This document shows, piece after piece, positions 36,479-49,199 of a stretch of DNA of 64,000 bases; positions within the stretch are counted from its first letter, which is position 1, and each line of letters starts with the position of its first letter. Where the stretch lies: NCBI RefSeq assembly GCF_041260155.1, contig NC_091933.1, positions 24,585,174 through 24,649,173 of the forward strand, written 5' to 3'. A program made the position numbers and the translations under genes. This stretch comes from Ptychodera flava. Taxonomy: Eukaryota > Hemichordata > Enteropneusta > Ptychoderidae. The notes below the pieces were generated by a model. It did no database searches and was not told where the DNA came from. It saw nothing but the letters and a program-made list of their open reading frames with translations.

Positions 36479-39400
36479 ATGGCCGGCGCACTAAAGAGGG
36501 TAAGGACCGTCTGCATTTTACTTATTTTTGTAGGTCTTTAGAGAAGGTTGTCAAACAAATATTTGCTTCATATGAATCCTTCTCATCGGGGTAGATGTTT
36601 TCTGTAGTTTGCATATCGTCAACGAAGCTTCTTTGCCTCACTCAAATTGCAATGAAGCTGTTCGAAAATGAAGGGTTCAGATCAGGGTCAAACACGATTT
36701 ACAAAGTTTATGTTATGGTAAAACGTAGTCGATGTGGATAAAGATAACTCCAGAATTGTAAGCTCTTTATTCAAATGTTTTTGCCATCGGTCACTCTGGA
36801 CAAGTCCGGGATCACAACCATCCTCTCCACCTACGTCGTCGTAAGTTGCATAACCGCATAACGGGAAGAATACGCCAGTTCAATTGTCACTTCATGCATT
36901 GTAACTTTCAGTTCAATTGTCACTTCATGCATTGTAACTTTCACTCCCCGTATTTATTGGTAGTCAGACTTTGGCATTGAAAATAACGGACACGCATCAT
37001 ATCAAATAATATCAGATATAACATCATTTAAAATCTATAGCGTATTTTTAGAGTTATCAGTTATGCATACTGACAGAGCTGTAAGTTCAAAATTCCATCA
37101 AGTACAAGTGATTGTTAATAGTCTTTTGTCCTGTGTCTCGTTTTATTAACGAAACTCACAGAAGATTATGTTAACTCTTAGATTTTGTCACCCATGATAT
37201 ACACTTGTAAAAAGAAATTGACATTTCATAACATGGAGAAACTTGCAATTTTTTAAAACAAATATCACACAAATTCTTTATGGGTAAAAACTGAGTGAAC
37301 TTTGATAGGGTTCTACCCGTAACATCTGAACACTGCCAAATTCACTGCGAGTTTTTGTCAGTTCAGGTTTACTTAAACAAAATAGCAACATAATTCTACA
37401 ATTTGTTCTCCCTTTCAGACAACAGGCCTTGTGGGCCTTGCAGTAGAAAGTCGCCCTCATGAGGTAAGCTTTTACACTGAAGAGAATACCAACATGTAAG
37501 AAATTCTTGTGTTTTGTAAGGATTTGGTAAAATTGAAGTGTATTTTGTCGATTTTCAAGCGTTGGACTACCAATAAGCCCCTTAAAACTGTTGATATTTG
37601 ACCTCCTCCGGCCGGCCTGGAGAGAGACGGCCATGACAGTTGACCCGGTTTGTTTATACAAATGAAATGTAGTTGTTCCGAACTGTTGACATTACGAGAC
37701 ATTTCCTACGTGTTACGCATTTTTTTAACTGAAATAAACCAGACATGAAACTTTTTTCTCGATACTTAGTGGTTTCTTTCCATTTCATGGCGGATTTTGT
37801 GGCGTGCTTGTCAAAATATGTGATCAAAGTAGCAAACAGATTGACTAGTATGTATGGTACTGGTAGTACAAGTCCGTGACTCGATAAGCTACAGATAGTT
37901 ACATACGCGTACGTGAATTCAAACTAATGTCAGTTAGGTCAAACACCAAATTAATCAATTAAAAGGTCAGTGAAATGTGTTTTTGTCTTGAACTCTTCAT
38001 TATAATAATACTGGCGGTTCAAACTATACAGAGTCAGTTGAATACGCCCTATAGTTGTGTGCATGTGTTGCACAATAGTAACCCCTCCATGTACAATATG
38101 GAACCTTGTTGTCTCTGTCTATGCAATTTAATTGTTTGTGTTTACAGGCAAACAATACTTTAATTGATTTCTTCTAACTTTGAAGACAGATTTTAAATAA
38201 CAACCACAAAGAATCGTATGATAGATAGTAAACTGATGACAAAGTGGATATGTACACTGAATTTTTCTCTGGAAAATCATTTCCACTAGAAGAAATAATA
38301 TATATAAACAAGTAAACAAACAACAAACAAACAAATACAATAGACAAGTAAAAGACAATGCTTAGGCAATGCAATTATACCACTGCTCCATACACAGTAG
38401 CTGTCAATCTACATTTAGTGTACTGCATGTAAAATATTATTTGTATTTTTGAAGAGATGCATTTGCACAGGAAGCATTTGTATTATTTTGAAAGACTCTA
38501 ATTGTTTGTTTGTTTTTGTTTATTATTTACATATGATGTTACATGATTCCTAAATCATGTACCTGAATTAGTGTCTTTTGATAACATTAAAATTTTATTC
38601 AAGTTTGAAGGCCGTTGATGAATTTTATACATTTTTAGAAACTTTTTATCATTTTCATAGAATTTTGAACAAAAAACGAGCATTTTAGCCCAATTTTACA
38701 CCTTCAATGTGTAAAGTGAAACTTTTCATTGTCATAGAGACCTTCTTCATATCCCGAGCTTTGGAAATAATAATGGGTTGTAAGGGTTTCTCATCAGAGA
38801 AAATGAACTGCACCAGTCTGAAAAAAGGGTAACATGTTGAGAAGTTGGTTCCAAAAGTCTTTGGCCTGGCAGTTGCATTGCATAGAAAGTCTATGGCACT
38901 TTAAGGGTTAATGGCATCTCAGTGTTTACACCAAATATTGTGCTACATCAAGGTGATGACTTCATACTTTGCCAAGGCAGTATTTATTGGATTTACAAAT
39001 TACAGTTTGGTGAAGCCAACAAAGAATAGACATTTTTGTCTCATTCATTTTCAGAAACTGAAAATTCTGTATGGCAAATGCTTGGCAGCCCTCCAAGCAT
39101 TGCCTCAGACTTGTGCATACAGACAGAATACTGAAACTATCGTAAATGAAAGGCTTAACTTAGTGAAAACTGTAAGTATCTGTGAATTATGGTCACCCTT
39201 TATATCATGTGTCAAAATGCATGTTTGACAGTCATATCTTTCACAAATATCATTACAAGCTGACCGCAGTTCATTGAATGTGTAGGATCAACATCATCAT
39301 TACAAGTGTCCTAACTTTTGACCAGTGTGCCCTCTAACAAAAGTGATTTAAGGAAACTTGAGTCAATCGGAAAACTTATGAAATTTTCTTGAGTCATATT

Positions 39401-40686
39401 GTATAATTTCCTATTCAACCGGAAATTTTCTCGAGTCACAGAGAATATTCATGAGTCATGGGGCGCCAAACAGGCTTAGAGAGCACTGCTTTTGACTACA
39501 AATTAGCAAATGTTTCTGAATAGCATAAATGCCATGCTGATAACGAAATCCTTAAAAACATTCGGCGTTGGCATTGTATGCAAAGAAATTATTTTGGTAA
39601 AGGGGTATGTTCTACACTACTCAATACTCAAGTGCATGACAATATGATATTATACTGTTGTATGCATCATTATGATACTAATAATTACACTTTATCAGTT
39701 TTTACTGATCATTAATCCTGTAAATCAGTTTTATTTTAAAGAGACAGTTCAATTTGCAAGGTGTCATCTAAAATACACAAACAACCTACAAACATTTCTG
39801 TTATCTCCACAGACAAGTAATGTTACAGAACTTGAAAACAAGATAGGATCTGGTCAAGTTGAAGAAGTTATACTGCAGGTAAGTTGATCAACAAAGAGTT
39901 CAGAAAGTCTCTTTCCATTATGTCCTGTGTCAGTTTAACAATGTCAGATGAAGGTAATTGGAGCTTACAGCACATTTCAAAATGTGTATCATCAGGGCAG
40001 ATACCCAGGATCATGCAATTGTTGGTTCAGATTGGTCCATTGATTATCCTAGTGTTAAGGTAGTATACGCCACGAAATTGAAAGATTTAAACTTTTGCCC
40101 AAATTTTTCTCGAGAAAACTTCAAACTATTGCATTTCAAAATCAACAAGAAACATTAGGGACCCTGTGCTAAATTTGGTACTAGAGAAACAAATTACCCC
40201 AAATTTACCCACACTTGAAATTCAAAATGGCCACCACCCCTGCATTTAGTCTTTAAGGTAGATGAAACTTAGAATTTTCACAAAAATGAATTGGTGAAAA
40301 TTTTTCATTCCACAAGCTTCAAAATAAACCCATACAAGACCAGAAATGTTTTGTGAAAATGTGAGTCTGAATATATACACCAAGGTGCATTCTGCATACT
40401 GAAAGAAAGATCCCCAAGATAATACAGTAACTGTACCTTGATAAGAATTGTTGGCTGACCAGATACTGATGCTGCACATTGACTCTCATTAATAGTAGAA
40501 GCAATTACTTTATTGATTTCTTCACTCTGTTTCTTGTTTAAAATGAAGTTAAATTCCACCCATCCATATCTGGTTTTCGCTGCACAGGCTGATGCAGAAC
40601 TCCAATTAGCCCGCAAGATGGCAGAATGGCAACCCTGGGAGCCGCTAGTAGGAGAAGCACCAGCAGGGCAGTGGGAATGGCCTTAA
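36479..40686 (+). CDS. NDUFA5: NADH dehydrogenase 1 alpha subcomplex subunit 5 (complex I)
   Basis: Accessory subunit of mitochondrial complex I in the peripheral matrix arm. Five coding exons, all phase 0: 36479-36499, 37419-37463, 39055-39171, 39813-39878, 40588-40686; 115 residues, as expected against about 116 in human. Recognised by the start [16 protein letters not shown], the [16 protein letters not shown] helix, [18 protein letters not shown], the [10 protein letters not shown] motif and the C-terminal [13 protein letters not shown], ending in QWEWP. The ATG sits in CAAAATGGCCGGC, close to the TISU translation-initiator/YY1 element known from short-leader mitochondrial genes. An out-of-frame uATG at 36468 gives an eight-codon frame that overlaps the start. 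An in-frame ATG at 36461 would add six residues but is not family-like. AATAAA lies at 40915-40920. Intron 3 holds a hAT-type MITE. Confidence 0.97.
36876..36942. repeat. 34-bp tandem duplication in NDUFA5 intron 1
   Basis: AGTTCAATTGTCACTTCATG and the following bases CATTGTAACTTTC occur twice, back to back, with no mismatch. A very recent slippage or duplication event. Confidence 0.9.
39323..39488. mobile_element. hAT-type MITE in NDUFA5 intron 3
   Basis: A 166-bp element with inverted ends CAGTGTGCCCTCTAA and CAGTGCTCTCTAAG, flanked by the identical 8-bp duplication CTTTTGAC at 39315-39322 and 39489-39496. An 8-bp duplication with CAGTG ends is diagnostic of the hAT superfamily. No coding capacity; transposase would be supplied in trans. 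Confidence 0.93.
40059..40396 (-). mobile_element. TTAA-flanked MITE, family A copy 4
   Basis: Inverted relative to copy 2. It starts after TTAA at 40055-40058 with GGTAGTATACGCC and carries TTGGTACTAGAG and ATTCAAAATGGCC. It ends near GGTGCATTCTGC. It lies in intron 4 of NDUFA5. Confidence 0.78.
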
Positions 40687-40914
40687 CTGAGGAATTAATG
40701 CAATGTTTGTGTGTATTCAATGTTGGTGTGACTTTTTTCATAGTTTAATCAGCTCGCACTTATCAGCTTTAAGTGTATGTTTTCAACACATAAGTTAAAT
40801 CATCTGTCTGATGCCAGAACTGGAAAAGTATTGCAAATGAGAAACGAGTGGGTATATTGAGAGTAGAACAGATTCTGTTTTCTGTGTTGGCATGTTTTCC
40901 GGTAGAAACATGTA

Positions 40915-40920
40915 AATAAA
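40915..40920 (+). terminator. Poly(A) signal of NDUFA5
   Basis: AATAAA 229 bp past the NDUFA5 stop codon. It is the first canonical hexamer I noticed there, consistent with a short 3' untranslated region. Confidence 0.6.
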
Positions 40921-40939
40921 GCAGCTTGTTTTAAGTTAA

Positions 40940-42199
40940 ATGTGTTTTTGTGTGGTTTGTTGGTTGTTACCCTGTCGTTATAACTTCTTTCAACCAGGTA
41001 TTTTGAAACAGCCTGCTCTGGTTTTGTGTGTAGAACTGATTGATGATTTGACCTCAAGCCAAAGCAGGCAAACATAACAGTTGATGACTGAATGTTTCAT
41101 AATTTCATACTTTAGTCCAGCATAGCAATGTGATTTCCTCTTGTTGAACCGCTTGGAAGTCAGGATAAATAAACTAATGAAAATGAAACCCCCAAAAATC
41201 AAACAAACATAAAAAACAAACAAATAAATATAAGAGAAAATAAATTGAATGAGAATTTTAATAATTGCCTGAACAACACATGCATGATATTCAAGATGCA
41301 ACATCACCACTCACTGACCTCCAACAAGAGATGTAATTTATGGCAGCCCATGTCATGCCATGGTCGATGATATAATTTTTTCCTACCACAAATAATAATA
41401 CACACTCTCTCAATGCTGATGAGTAAGAATCCATCCCAGTTAGGAAGAGGATATATTCACCATGTAAAATGAATGTGAGATCCATAAGAAAGTAAATTTC
41501 CAGCGATTTCTAAAAGTCATGTTGATACCATTTCTGCTCTTCTGCATACAATGTTCAAAATGCCCAGGCTCCTTTTGCGATGTGAGTTCAAAATCGTAAA
41601 TATGCCAATCGCATGACCCATTTTAGGGGCATAACCTGTTAGCCTTGCACAATGCACGGTCATAATACCTCCTTGGCAGTCTCTCCAAATAGTAAATAAT
41701 AGAACAGGAAGGGGCCAACCATGGACATCACAGTGCCCATAGGAACAGGTAAGTAGGTCAAACATCGAACTGACCTTTTTCTTATACCCATGGCCATGTG
41801 ACTTGTCCACGAGAAGAGATGAGTCATTAGGGATTCAGGCCATTTTCAACCTGTCAGAATCTGTGGGATACATATTTGTTTTGCATTTTGATTCAATAGC
41901 ATTAATTAGGTAGGTTAACAGGCCAGGTCAAGTGTATCTCCTCGGTCAAGGGGTCACAAGCGTAGCTAATTTGCATACATGATCTATGACCAATTTCAGT
42001 AAAGTTGGTACTTTTGTATGCTTCAATATTTATAGTTATACTATAAATGCCTTATGTCCCTGTGGACTGTGTCAGAGGCAGCTAATAAAGCTGTCAAAAA
42101 GGGTGTTCGCAAGTGATTCCATGGTGAGAGGGCAGATACCTTCTACCAGTGGACTGTGATTCATGTCAGTGGGCAGGGAAATTTTTGTTTTAATTTCAG
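40940..42199. other. Non-coding stretch
   Basis: No gene supported. Several minus-strand ORFs of 60-106 codons overlap one another; none shows a domain or splice borders. Confidence 0.5.
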
Positions 42200-42449
42200 A
42201 GTGGGTGACTTGGAAAACAAACAGCACGCAAAATTATCATTGGATGCATGTAAATCAGATTTCAATAGATATTTTTCACGAAGCGAAGTCTTCTTGCCAA
42301 CCAATAGACAACACTTCATCAACTTGGTTCAAAAGTTAGGAAATACATTGCCAGCCAAAGTTTATTGTGAACGATTTTTGGTCCAAAGCAAAGAAGTTGT
42401 CGACCTGAAAGATAGCAACACTTTGCAATGGAAAAGGACAAAATTGTAA
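42200..42449 (+). CDS. Putative last exon, unknown protein
   Basis: It follows a strong acceptor (TTTTGTTTTAATTTCAG) and stays open for 83 codons to TAA. The peptide includes GDLENKQHAKLSLDACKSDF, NRYFSRSEVFLPTNRQHF, INLVQKLGNTLPAKVYCERF and a basic end, WKRTKL. Codon composition looks coding, but no family is recognised and no upstream exon was found. It abuts the Harbinger-like element at 42583, so it could be a transposon-derived or host exon. Phase at the acceptor would be 2. Confidence 0.45.
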
Positions 42450-42582
42450 CTAAATTGATGAGAGGGCATTGGGAACTTTTTAACGGGGAGAAGGGAGTGG
42501 CTTATGGTTAGAGGAGGATATAACTTGAGAGTTTTTGTTTTAGGAAAGGGATAGGAGAAAGTTTGGAGGAAAGGGCAGCTTA

Positions 42583-44036
42583 GGTACCGTTCAGTTTTTA
42601 ACGGCCGGGGGGGGCGGCAAAATCCAGGGGGGTCATCGTAATTTTGGAATCCGCAAAGGGGGGGTCATCGCTTTTTCACTGGTAGGAAAGGGGGGGGTCA
42701 CCACATTTTCAAAAACATAATACCAACAATAAAGTTCACCTTATGCCATGGCCATGATCGACCCTCTTTACCGGCGGGCCGCCTTCGGCGGCCCACTACA
42801 ATAAATATACATTATGTATTACCCATGACCCTCTTAATGGGCAGACACCTTTGGCGGCCCACTCCAATTAGGTTTACTTCATGCAATGGCCATGATTGAC
42901 CCTCTTTACCGGCGGGCCGCCTTTGGCGGCCCACTACAATAAATTGACTTTATGTAATACCCCACGGCAATCTTACCGTAAAATTCCCAATTGGCACAAG
43001 ATCACTAATTCACTTCCGGGTACGAAGATAGTTCGGCAGAAAAATAGTGCAGACCTTGAAGTTTTGATATCTGCATGGATGCTTGTTTAGTTTGAGCTTT
43101 AACGTCAAGAATTTTTGTAAAGATATTTTTCTGCCTGAATCAAAATGCAGACTGTTGTGAATAATGGCTGAAGCATTTGGTGGTAATATGAGGAGTTCTA
43201 GGGCTAATAGAAATCATTGCAATAAGCCTGAAATTTGTCAAAAACACCACTGAGGGCGCTATTTTCATCGCTATCTCAAAATTTCCGTGGACTTGCCCAC
43301 ACGAAAAATTAATCAGTAGTTAAGCTGACATTGACCTAACACCTGTTAAGAGGATTCGTGCCGCTGAATGTTTTAAAATAGGAAAATCGAGCTCAACGCT
43401 ACTGTGGTGGCCTATGGGAAATGAATTAGTGGTCTTGTGCCAATTGAAGCCACGGCTTGTATTAGAAACATTTTTGAGGGACCCCTGGGATCACACACTG
43501 AATAATGGTAATGGCCGCGCGCCTTCAGCGGCCCTGTCCAGTAAAGTCTACTTTATGCAATAGCCATGATCGACCCTCTTTACTGGCGTGCCACCTTTGG
43601 TGGCCCACTAGAATAAAGTTGACTTTACGTAATGGCCCATGACCCTCTTAACCGGAGGGCTGCCTTTGGCGAACCACTCCAATAAAGTTTACTTTATACA
43701 ATGTCCATGGACATGAGTTGTCTATGGAAATGAAGTTAAAAATTGCCTTACAGTCGTCCTAATTAACAGACGTTTCAATGGATGTGGCTGAGAAGTTTGT
43801 GCACTGGCATCGAATAAAGTGCGCCGCGTACCGGAGTTCAAATCCAAACCATGCGGGTAAATTTGACATATTGGTTTTGGTTATTTTTCAGGGGGGTCAT
43901 CAATTTTTTTCGTCTGACAAATTAAAGGGGGGGTCATCTTTTTTTCACAAAAAATGCAGGGGGGTCTATATTTTTTTGAACACCGGCGACAAGATTTTGC
44001 CGCCCCCCCCCCAGGCCGTAAAAACTGAACGCTCCC
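42583..44036. mobile_element. PIF/Harbinger-like non-autonomous element
   Basis: A 1454-bp element between TTA duplications (42580-42582, 44037-44039). The ends are GGTACCGTTCAGTTTTTAAC and, reverse-complemented on the right, GGGAGCGTTCAGTTTTTACG, both continuing into CGGCC(T)GGGGGG and CGGCAAAATC, about 45 bp in all. Subterminal GGGGGGTCATC motifs occur at both sides. A TWA target and GGG-type ends fit PIF/Harbinger. No transposase or Myb-like ORF is seen inside. Confidence 0.85.
42750..43720. repeat. Six ~70-bp GC-rich subrepeats inside the Harbinger-like element
   Basis: Units built on CCTTTGGCGGCCCACTCCAAT and TTTACTTTATGCAATGGCCA occur three times at about 42757-42965 and three times at about 43495-43715, separated by ~530 bp of other sequence. 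Each contains GGGCCGCCTTTGGCGGCCC, a small palindrome. The two clusters are direct copies. Confidence 0.8.
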
Positions 44037-46760
44037 TTAGTGGGAAGGGAGGGGAGTTGAGGAACAGCTTTTACTTTCCCCGCCTTCAAATGCTATATTT
44101 AGGCTTGGAGACAGCAATTCTGACTCTAAAATCTTGGCAATATTTTACCACTTGTTGGGGCTCAGTTAGACTTGCCCCGGTCGCCAGTGGTTTTTCTTGG
44201 TAGCTGAGTTACTGGCTGGCAATGCGTTAACCCCACAATCGGCGCAACAGCCTACCACGTAGCGTGACGGTCTGCTGATGTTTAGTCCTTCAATTTATTA
44301 TATGCTTTGATACTTTAATATATGCCCACAGACTTGGAGCAAGTCTGGGGCCCAGTTTGAAGCTCTTGAAGTAAATGAAGATTCCATAGTCTTAGTGTGT
44401 GAAAATCGAAATTTTATTTTTTTTTCCCCAGAGTTAAGTTAACACAGGGTTTTCGGGCATCTTGAATTTCAGATCTCGGTTAATCTGAGGTTATTTGTTT
44501 CTCTGGGACCAATTATTGTAACTCGGTACCCCTCATTTTTCATTTTGAAAGAGATCAGTCGAAATTTTCCTGAAGGGAAGTTTGAGCAAACCGTTTACGT
44601 CTTTCGAGGCGCATACTACATTAAAGGACGGGTTTGTCGATATCAGCTTTATCTCTAAACTAATTGATTAACTGGACACAAATTTAAAAGGAGAACAAAG
44701 GGCAAACACTTCATAATTAGTCTATATCAACAAACACCTAATGCGAGAACAAGAGATTGAGGACTTTAAAAACACGTCGGCACCCTGTTGAACTTTTTCT
44801 TTTTACCACGCGCGTGGCAATAGCTAACTTGGCGCGTGGCAATATTGCAATAGCCAACTTGGCAATTGACACGGCAATAGCAGCAATAGCGGAAATAGCA
44901 AAGTCGCATGGCTATATATTGCCATGCGCTTGTCATGACAGCAGCCAAGTTCGCTGTTGACATGGCAAAACTCCTTTCCTATTGCCACGCTTGTATTTTT
45001 CCGGACAGGTAGTTTGTCGACGAATGCCACTAAATTGTACCAAGTTTATGGAGAAATCATGATTTATGATGTTACAACGGTCATTCACTTTGAGGTCAAT
45101 TTTGCTATTATTATGTATTACCCACACTTGTTACCTTTCGCCTACTGGCCGATGGTCAAGAAATCATAAATAAAACTACACAATGATGATGACATTGATG
45201 TAGCAGTGTGAGAAATTCTAATCACGGATGATATCCACATGATGTGATGAGTTTATAAATATATGCATGTAAATACCCGTCTGTATATAAGACGTACGTT
45301 TACGAATACTGAGAGGAGCAGGTTCGAGGAAGACAGCACGCAGAAGGTAGGAGAGGAGAAGATGGAGGAAGCAGGGGCAACAACTGGCAATATGGAACAT
45401 CCATGTATAAGAAATATAAACGGTGTTATCTTTGAAGACTTTTAGCCCTACTCAGTTTCTGTATCCCGACGTCCTCTCGCTATAGGCATTCCCCCGAAGG
45501 AGAACGGTAAGTGGTAATACATGGTGGAGAATCCGGGTACACAGAGCAAACTCTTTGTTGGAAAAGTTAACATCGAGCGGAAGAACGTGTGCAGCACGAC
45601 GGATGCAACCAAGAACGAATGTATAAAGGTGGTTCAATAGCAGCTAGTCCTTCCGTGAACTACAACCGACATTTTAATAAGCAATGGAGAATCAGACAGG
45701 TACAAAGCAAACTGCACGAACTTCGAAGAACCGGCAACCAACCAAGATGACGACAACTCTTAAGCGCTGAATACGACGAAATGATGCTCGGATTTCAAAT
45801 ATCAGTGTCAAGACTCTGGTAAGAACTGCGAAAATGAATTAATGGTCATGACCATGATGGCCATACCCTCCCTGACTTTATTTTCCCCGATAAAGTCACT
45901 GGTCGATGACATAAGTCGACATAACTACTCGATGACGTAGTAAGTTATTGTCATCACAAGCAATTTTAATACATTACGCCGATGGTGAATGCATTGGGTC
46001 GGCCATGGTTTGCTTCTTCTGCCGAGCTACCTGTTAAACTTGATTCAGAATATCGGCCAAATTATTGGCAAAAGGTAGGGAATCAGACATGTATAGTCAA
46101 GATAGTCAAATATGTGTTGGGATGATATCTCAGAATTATCGTTCGATATCATGGTGTGGCAATAGCCACCTTAATATCGACACGCGAGTGTCAGATAAAA
46201 CCAAGTTGTCTATTGGCCCGCGCGCACAGGCAGTACGCAAGCTTTTTACCTGTAGTATCTTATGTTTCCGAATCTTTCTTTCATATCGTTTTCGTGCGCA
46301 TTCCTATATTTTGTTACCATTTTTAATAACTCGTTTTCATTAGTATTTGTTATTTGATTTTTATAAGCATTATTTTATCTCGTTATATAGTGAATGACTT
46401 ATTATTTGGATTTCCAGAATGTTTCCTTCTTTCCTCTTGGCCCACTGCCTATTGCGACGTGCGGTGCAATTTTCCAATTTGGGCAACAAAGGACATGGTC
46501 TGTGCTGCTACTGAAGCAACATGGGTTAGCTGGATCGTGTATCTACTTGATTTTCCACCTATTAAAGCTGTTGTCGTCGACAATAGCTACGCAGCAGAAA
46601 TCAGAACTAGATGAGTTGCTGGAGTTTCTAGCTGGCGGAGGACTGTCTTCAACCGCCATTTTCTGTCCCAACCACTTTCGGACAACCTTCGTTCTAATCA
46701 ACTGTATGGATGTATAAAATAATGTCCCGCTATTGCTCTTGGGTCACTGCTTCTATCATT
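44037..46760. other. Non-coding stretch with a MITE and TTGGCAATAGC repeats
   Basis: It includes the family A copy at 44318-44620. At 44810-44990 the word TGGCAATAGC and its complement recur many times (GCGCGTGGCAATAGC, CCAACTTGGCAATTG, GCATGGCTATATATTGCCATGC). The overlapping ORFs on both strands there come from this low-complexity composition. No gene supported. Confidence 0.55.
44318..44620 (+). mobile_element. TTAA-flanked MITE, family A copy 5
   Basis: The left end is degraded (near AATATATGCCC). Internal GGGGCCCAGTTTGAAGCTCT and AGAGTTAAGTTAACACAGGG match the family, and the right end GGCGCATACTACA is followed by TTAA (44621-44624). Confidence 0.7.
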
Positions 46761-47419
46761 GGGAATTCAGTCTCCGATGATGATGATCAGATGGTGACGG
46801 TGATGATGATGATTAAACATTAAAAATGAAGGAAAATAAAAATATAATCGGACTCAGTAAAGTTGTTGTTGTTGTTATTGTTGTTGTTGATAGTATTTGA
46901 AGAAAAGAACAAAGCATGGGTTGCAAATTCAATACAGCCAAACTATACACATGCACTGCAAAATTCAATACAGCCTAACTATACACATGCACTGCAAAAT
47001 TCAATACAGCCTAACTATACATGTGCGTTGTAGCCTAACTATACATATGTGTTGCAAATTCAAAACAGCCTTTGCAACGCACATGTATAGTTAGGCTGTA
47101 TTGAATTTGCAACGCATAGTAGGCCTATAGTTAGGCTGCAACGCACATGTATAGTTAGGCTGTATTGAATTTTGCTGCGCATGTGTATAGTATACTATAA
47201 AGGCTGTATTGAATTTTGCAGTGCATGTGTATAGTTTGGCTGTATTGAATTTGCAACCCATACTTTGTTCTTTTCATCAAATACTATCAACAACAACAAT
47301 AACAACAACAACAACAACAACTTTACTGAGTCCGATTATATTTTTATTTTCCTTCATTTTAAATGTTAAATCATCACCATCGTCACCATCTGATCATCAT
47401 CATCGGAGACTGAATTCCC
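46761..47419. repeat. 659-bp foldback with internal ~40-bp repeats
   Basis: The whole stretch is one inverted repeat. GGGAATTCAGTCTCCGATGA at the left is mirrored by TCATCGGAGACTGAATTCCC at the right, as are AATATAATCGGACTCAGTAA and the GTTGTTGTT run. Near the centre each arm holds several copies of a ~40-bp unit built on ATTCAATACAGCCTAACTAT plus ACACATGCACTGCAAA. RNA from either strand would form a ~300-bp duplex. Confidence 0.92.
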
Positions 47420-48375
<956 letters not shown>

Positions 48376-49196
48376 GGGAGCCGTCATTATTTACGGCCGG
48401 GGAGGGGGGAGGTTCGGAGGAATTTCATCAGAAACTCTGAAATTTCGAGTACCCCCCTGCCAACCATGATGAATTTTAGTAACCCCCTCTCCAACAGAAA
48501 TTTTGACTGACACCCCATATAGAAAAGTTAAATATCAATACATGTATTAGTAAAATTTACAAAAATACAGCAATAGTAAAGACCTTTCAAGTCCTGCTGT
48601 ACCCTGCTAGATTATCATCGGTTATCTCATGACGGTTGAAAAAGATGGAACCAACAAAATGAAATTCAAAGTTGCAACAAAATGTAGATATAAAAGCTCA
48701 CGCTATAACCAGAATCCAACGCTCACGCTATAACCAGAATCCAACCATATTGTATTATTTATTTTGGGTGAGTATCAAGTGTTTCATCCAGGATGACATC
48801 AAAAGGGGATTGTCCCTCTTGCCAGAATATTGGGGGATTCCACCCTGTTTGTATGTTCTATTTATATCTCTGAGGTGTGACTGATATAATTTTGAGAAAT
48901 TGATGTGTGCAATGGCGCAGTCCGGTACAATCTGAGATGTGTTTTCAATTTGTATTTTTATTACGTAAAACTTCTAACAACCCGCAAGGGAGAGAGCACG
49001 AGAGTCGGGTGTTCCCCTTCTCACATCGAAAATTGATAAATTGATATGTGAAGTGGTGCAATCTGAGAGGCGTTCCAATTCATTGTGCACCAAAAATTCA
49101 GTACCCCACCTTCTTTCTATCCACATTTTGAACAACTCCCCCTTGTAGCTTTTAATATTTTGAGAGACCCCCAGATCTTAAATAATGACGGCTCCC
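48376..49196. mobile_element. PIF/Harbinger-like element, second type
   Basis: 821 bp between TTA duplications (48373-48375, 49197-49199). The ends are GGGAGCCGTCATTATTTA on both sides, then CGGCCGGGG on the left versus AGATCTGGGGGTC on the right. The start GGGAGC and GC-rich subterminal region resemble the element at 42583, so they are related families. No transposase. An internal 27-bp duplication of GCTCACGCTATAACCAGAAT lies at about 48690-48745. Confidence 0.88.
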
Positions 49197-49199
49197 TTA

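Noticed and set aside
41517..41810. 97-codon minus-strand ORF with Cys/Trp-rich composition
   Set aside because: No recognisable domain, no splice borders, and no supporting exon nearby.
44757..45030. Alanine/isoleucine-rich ORFs on both strands
   Set aside because: Created by repeated TGGCAATAGC words; no coding evidence.
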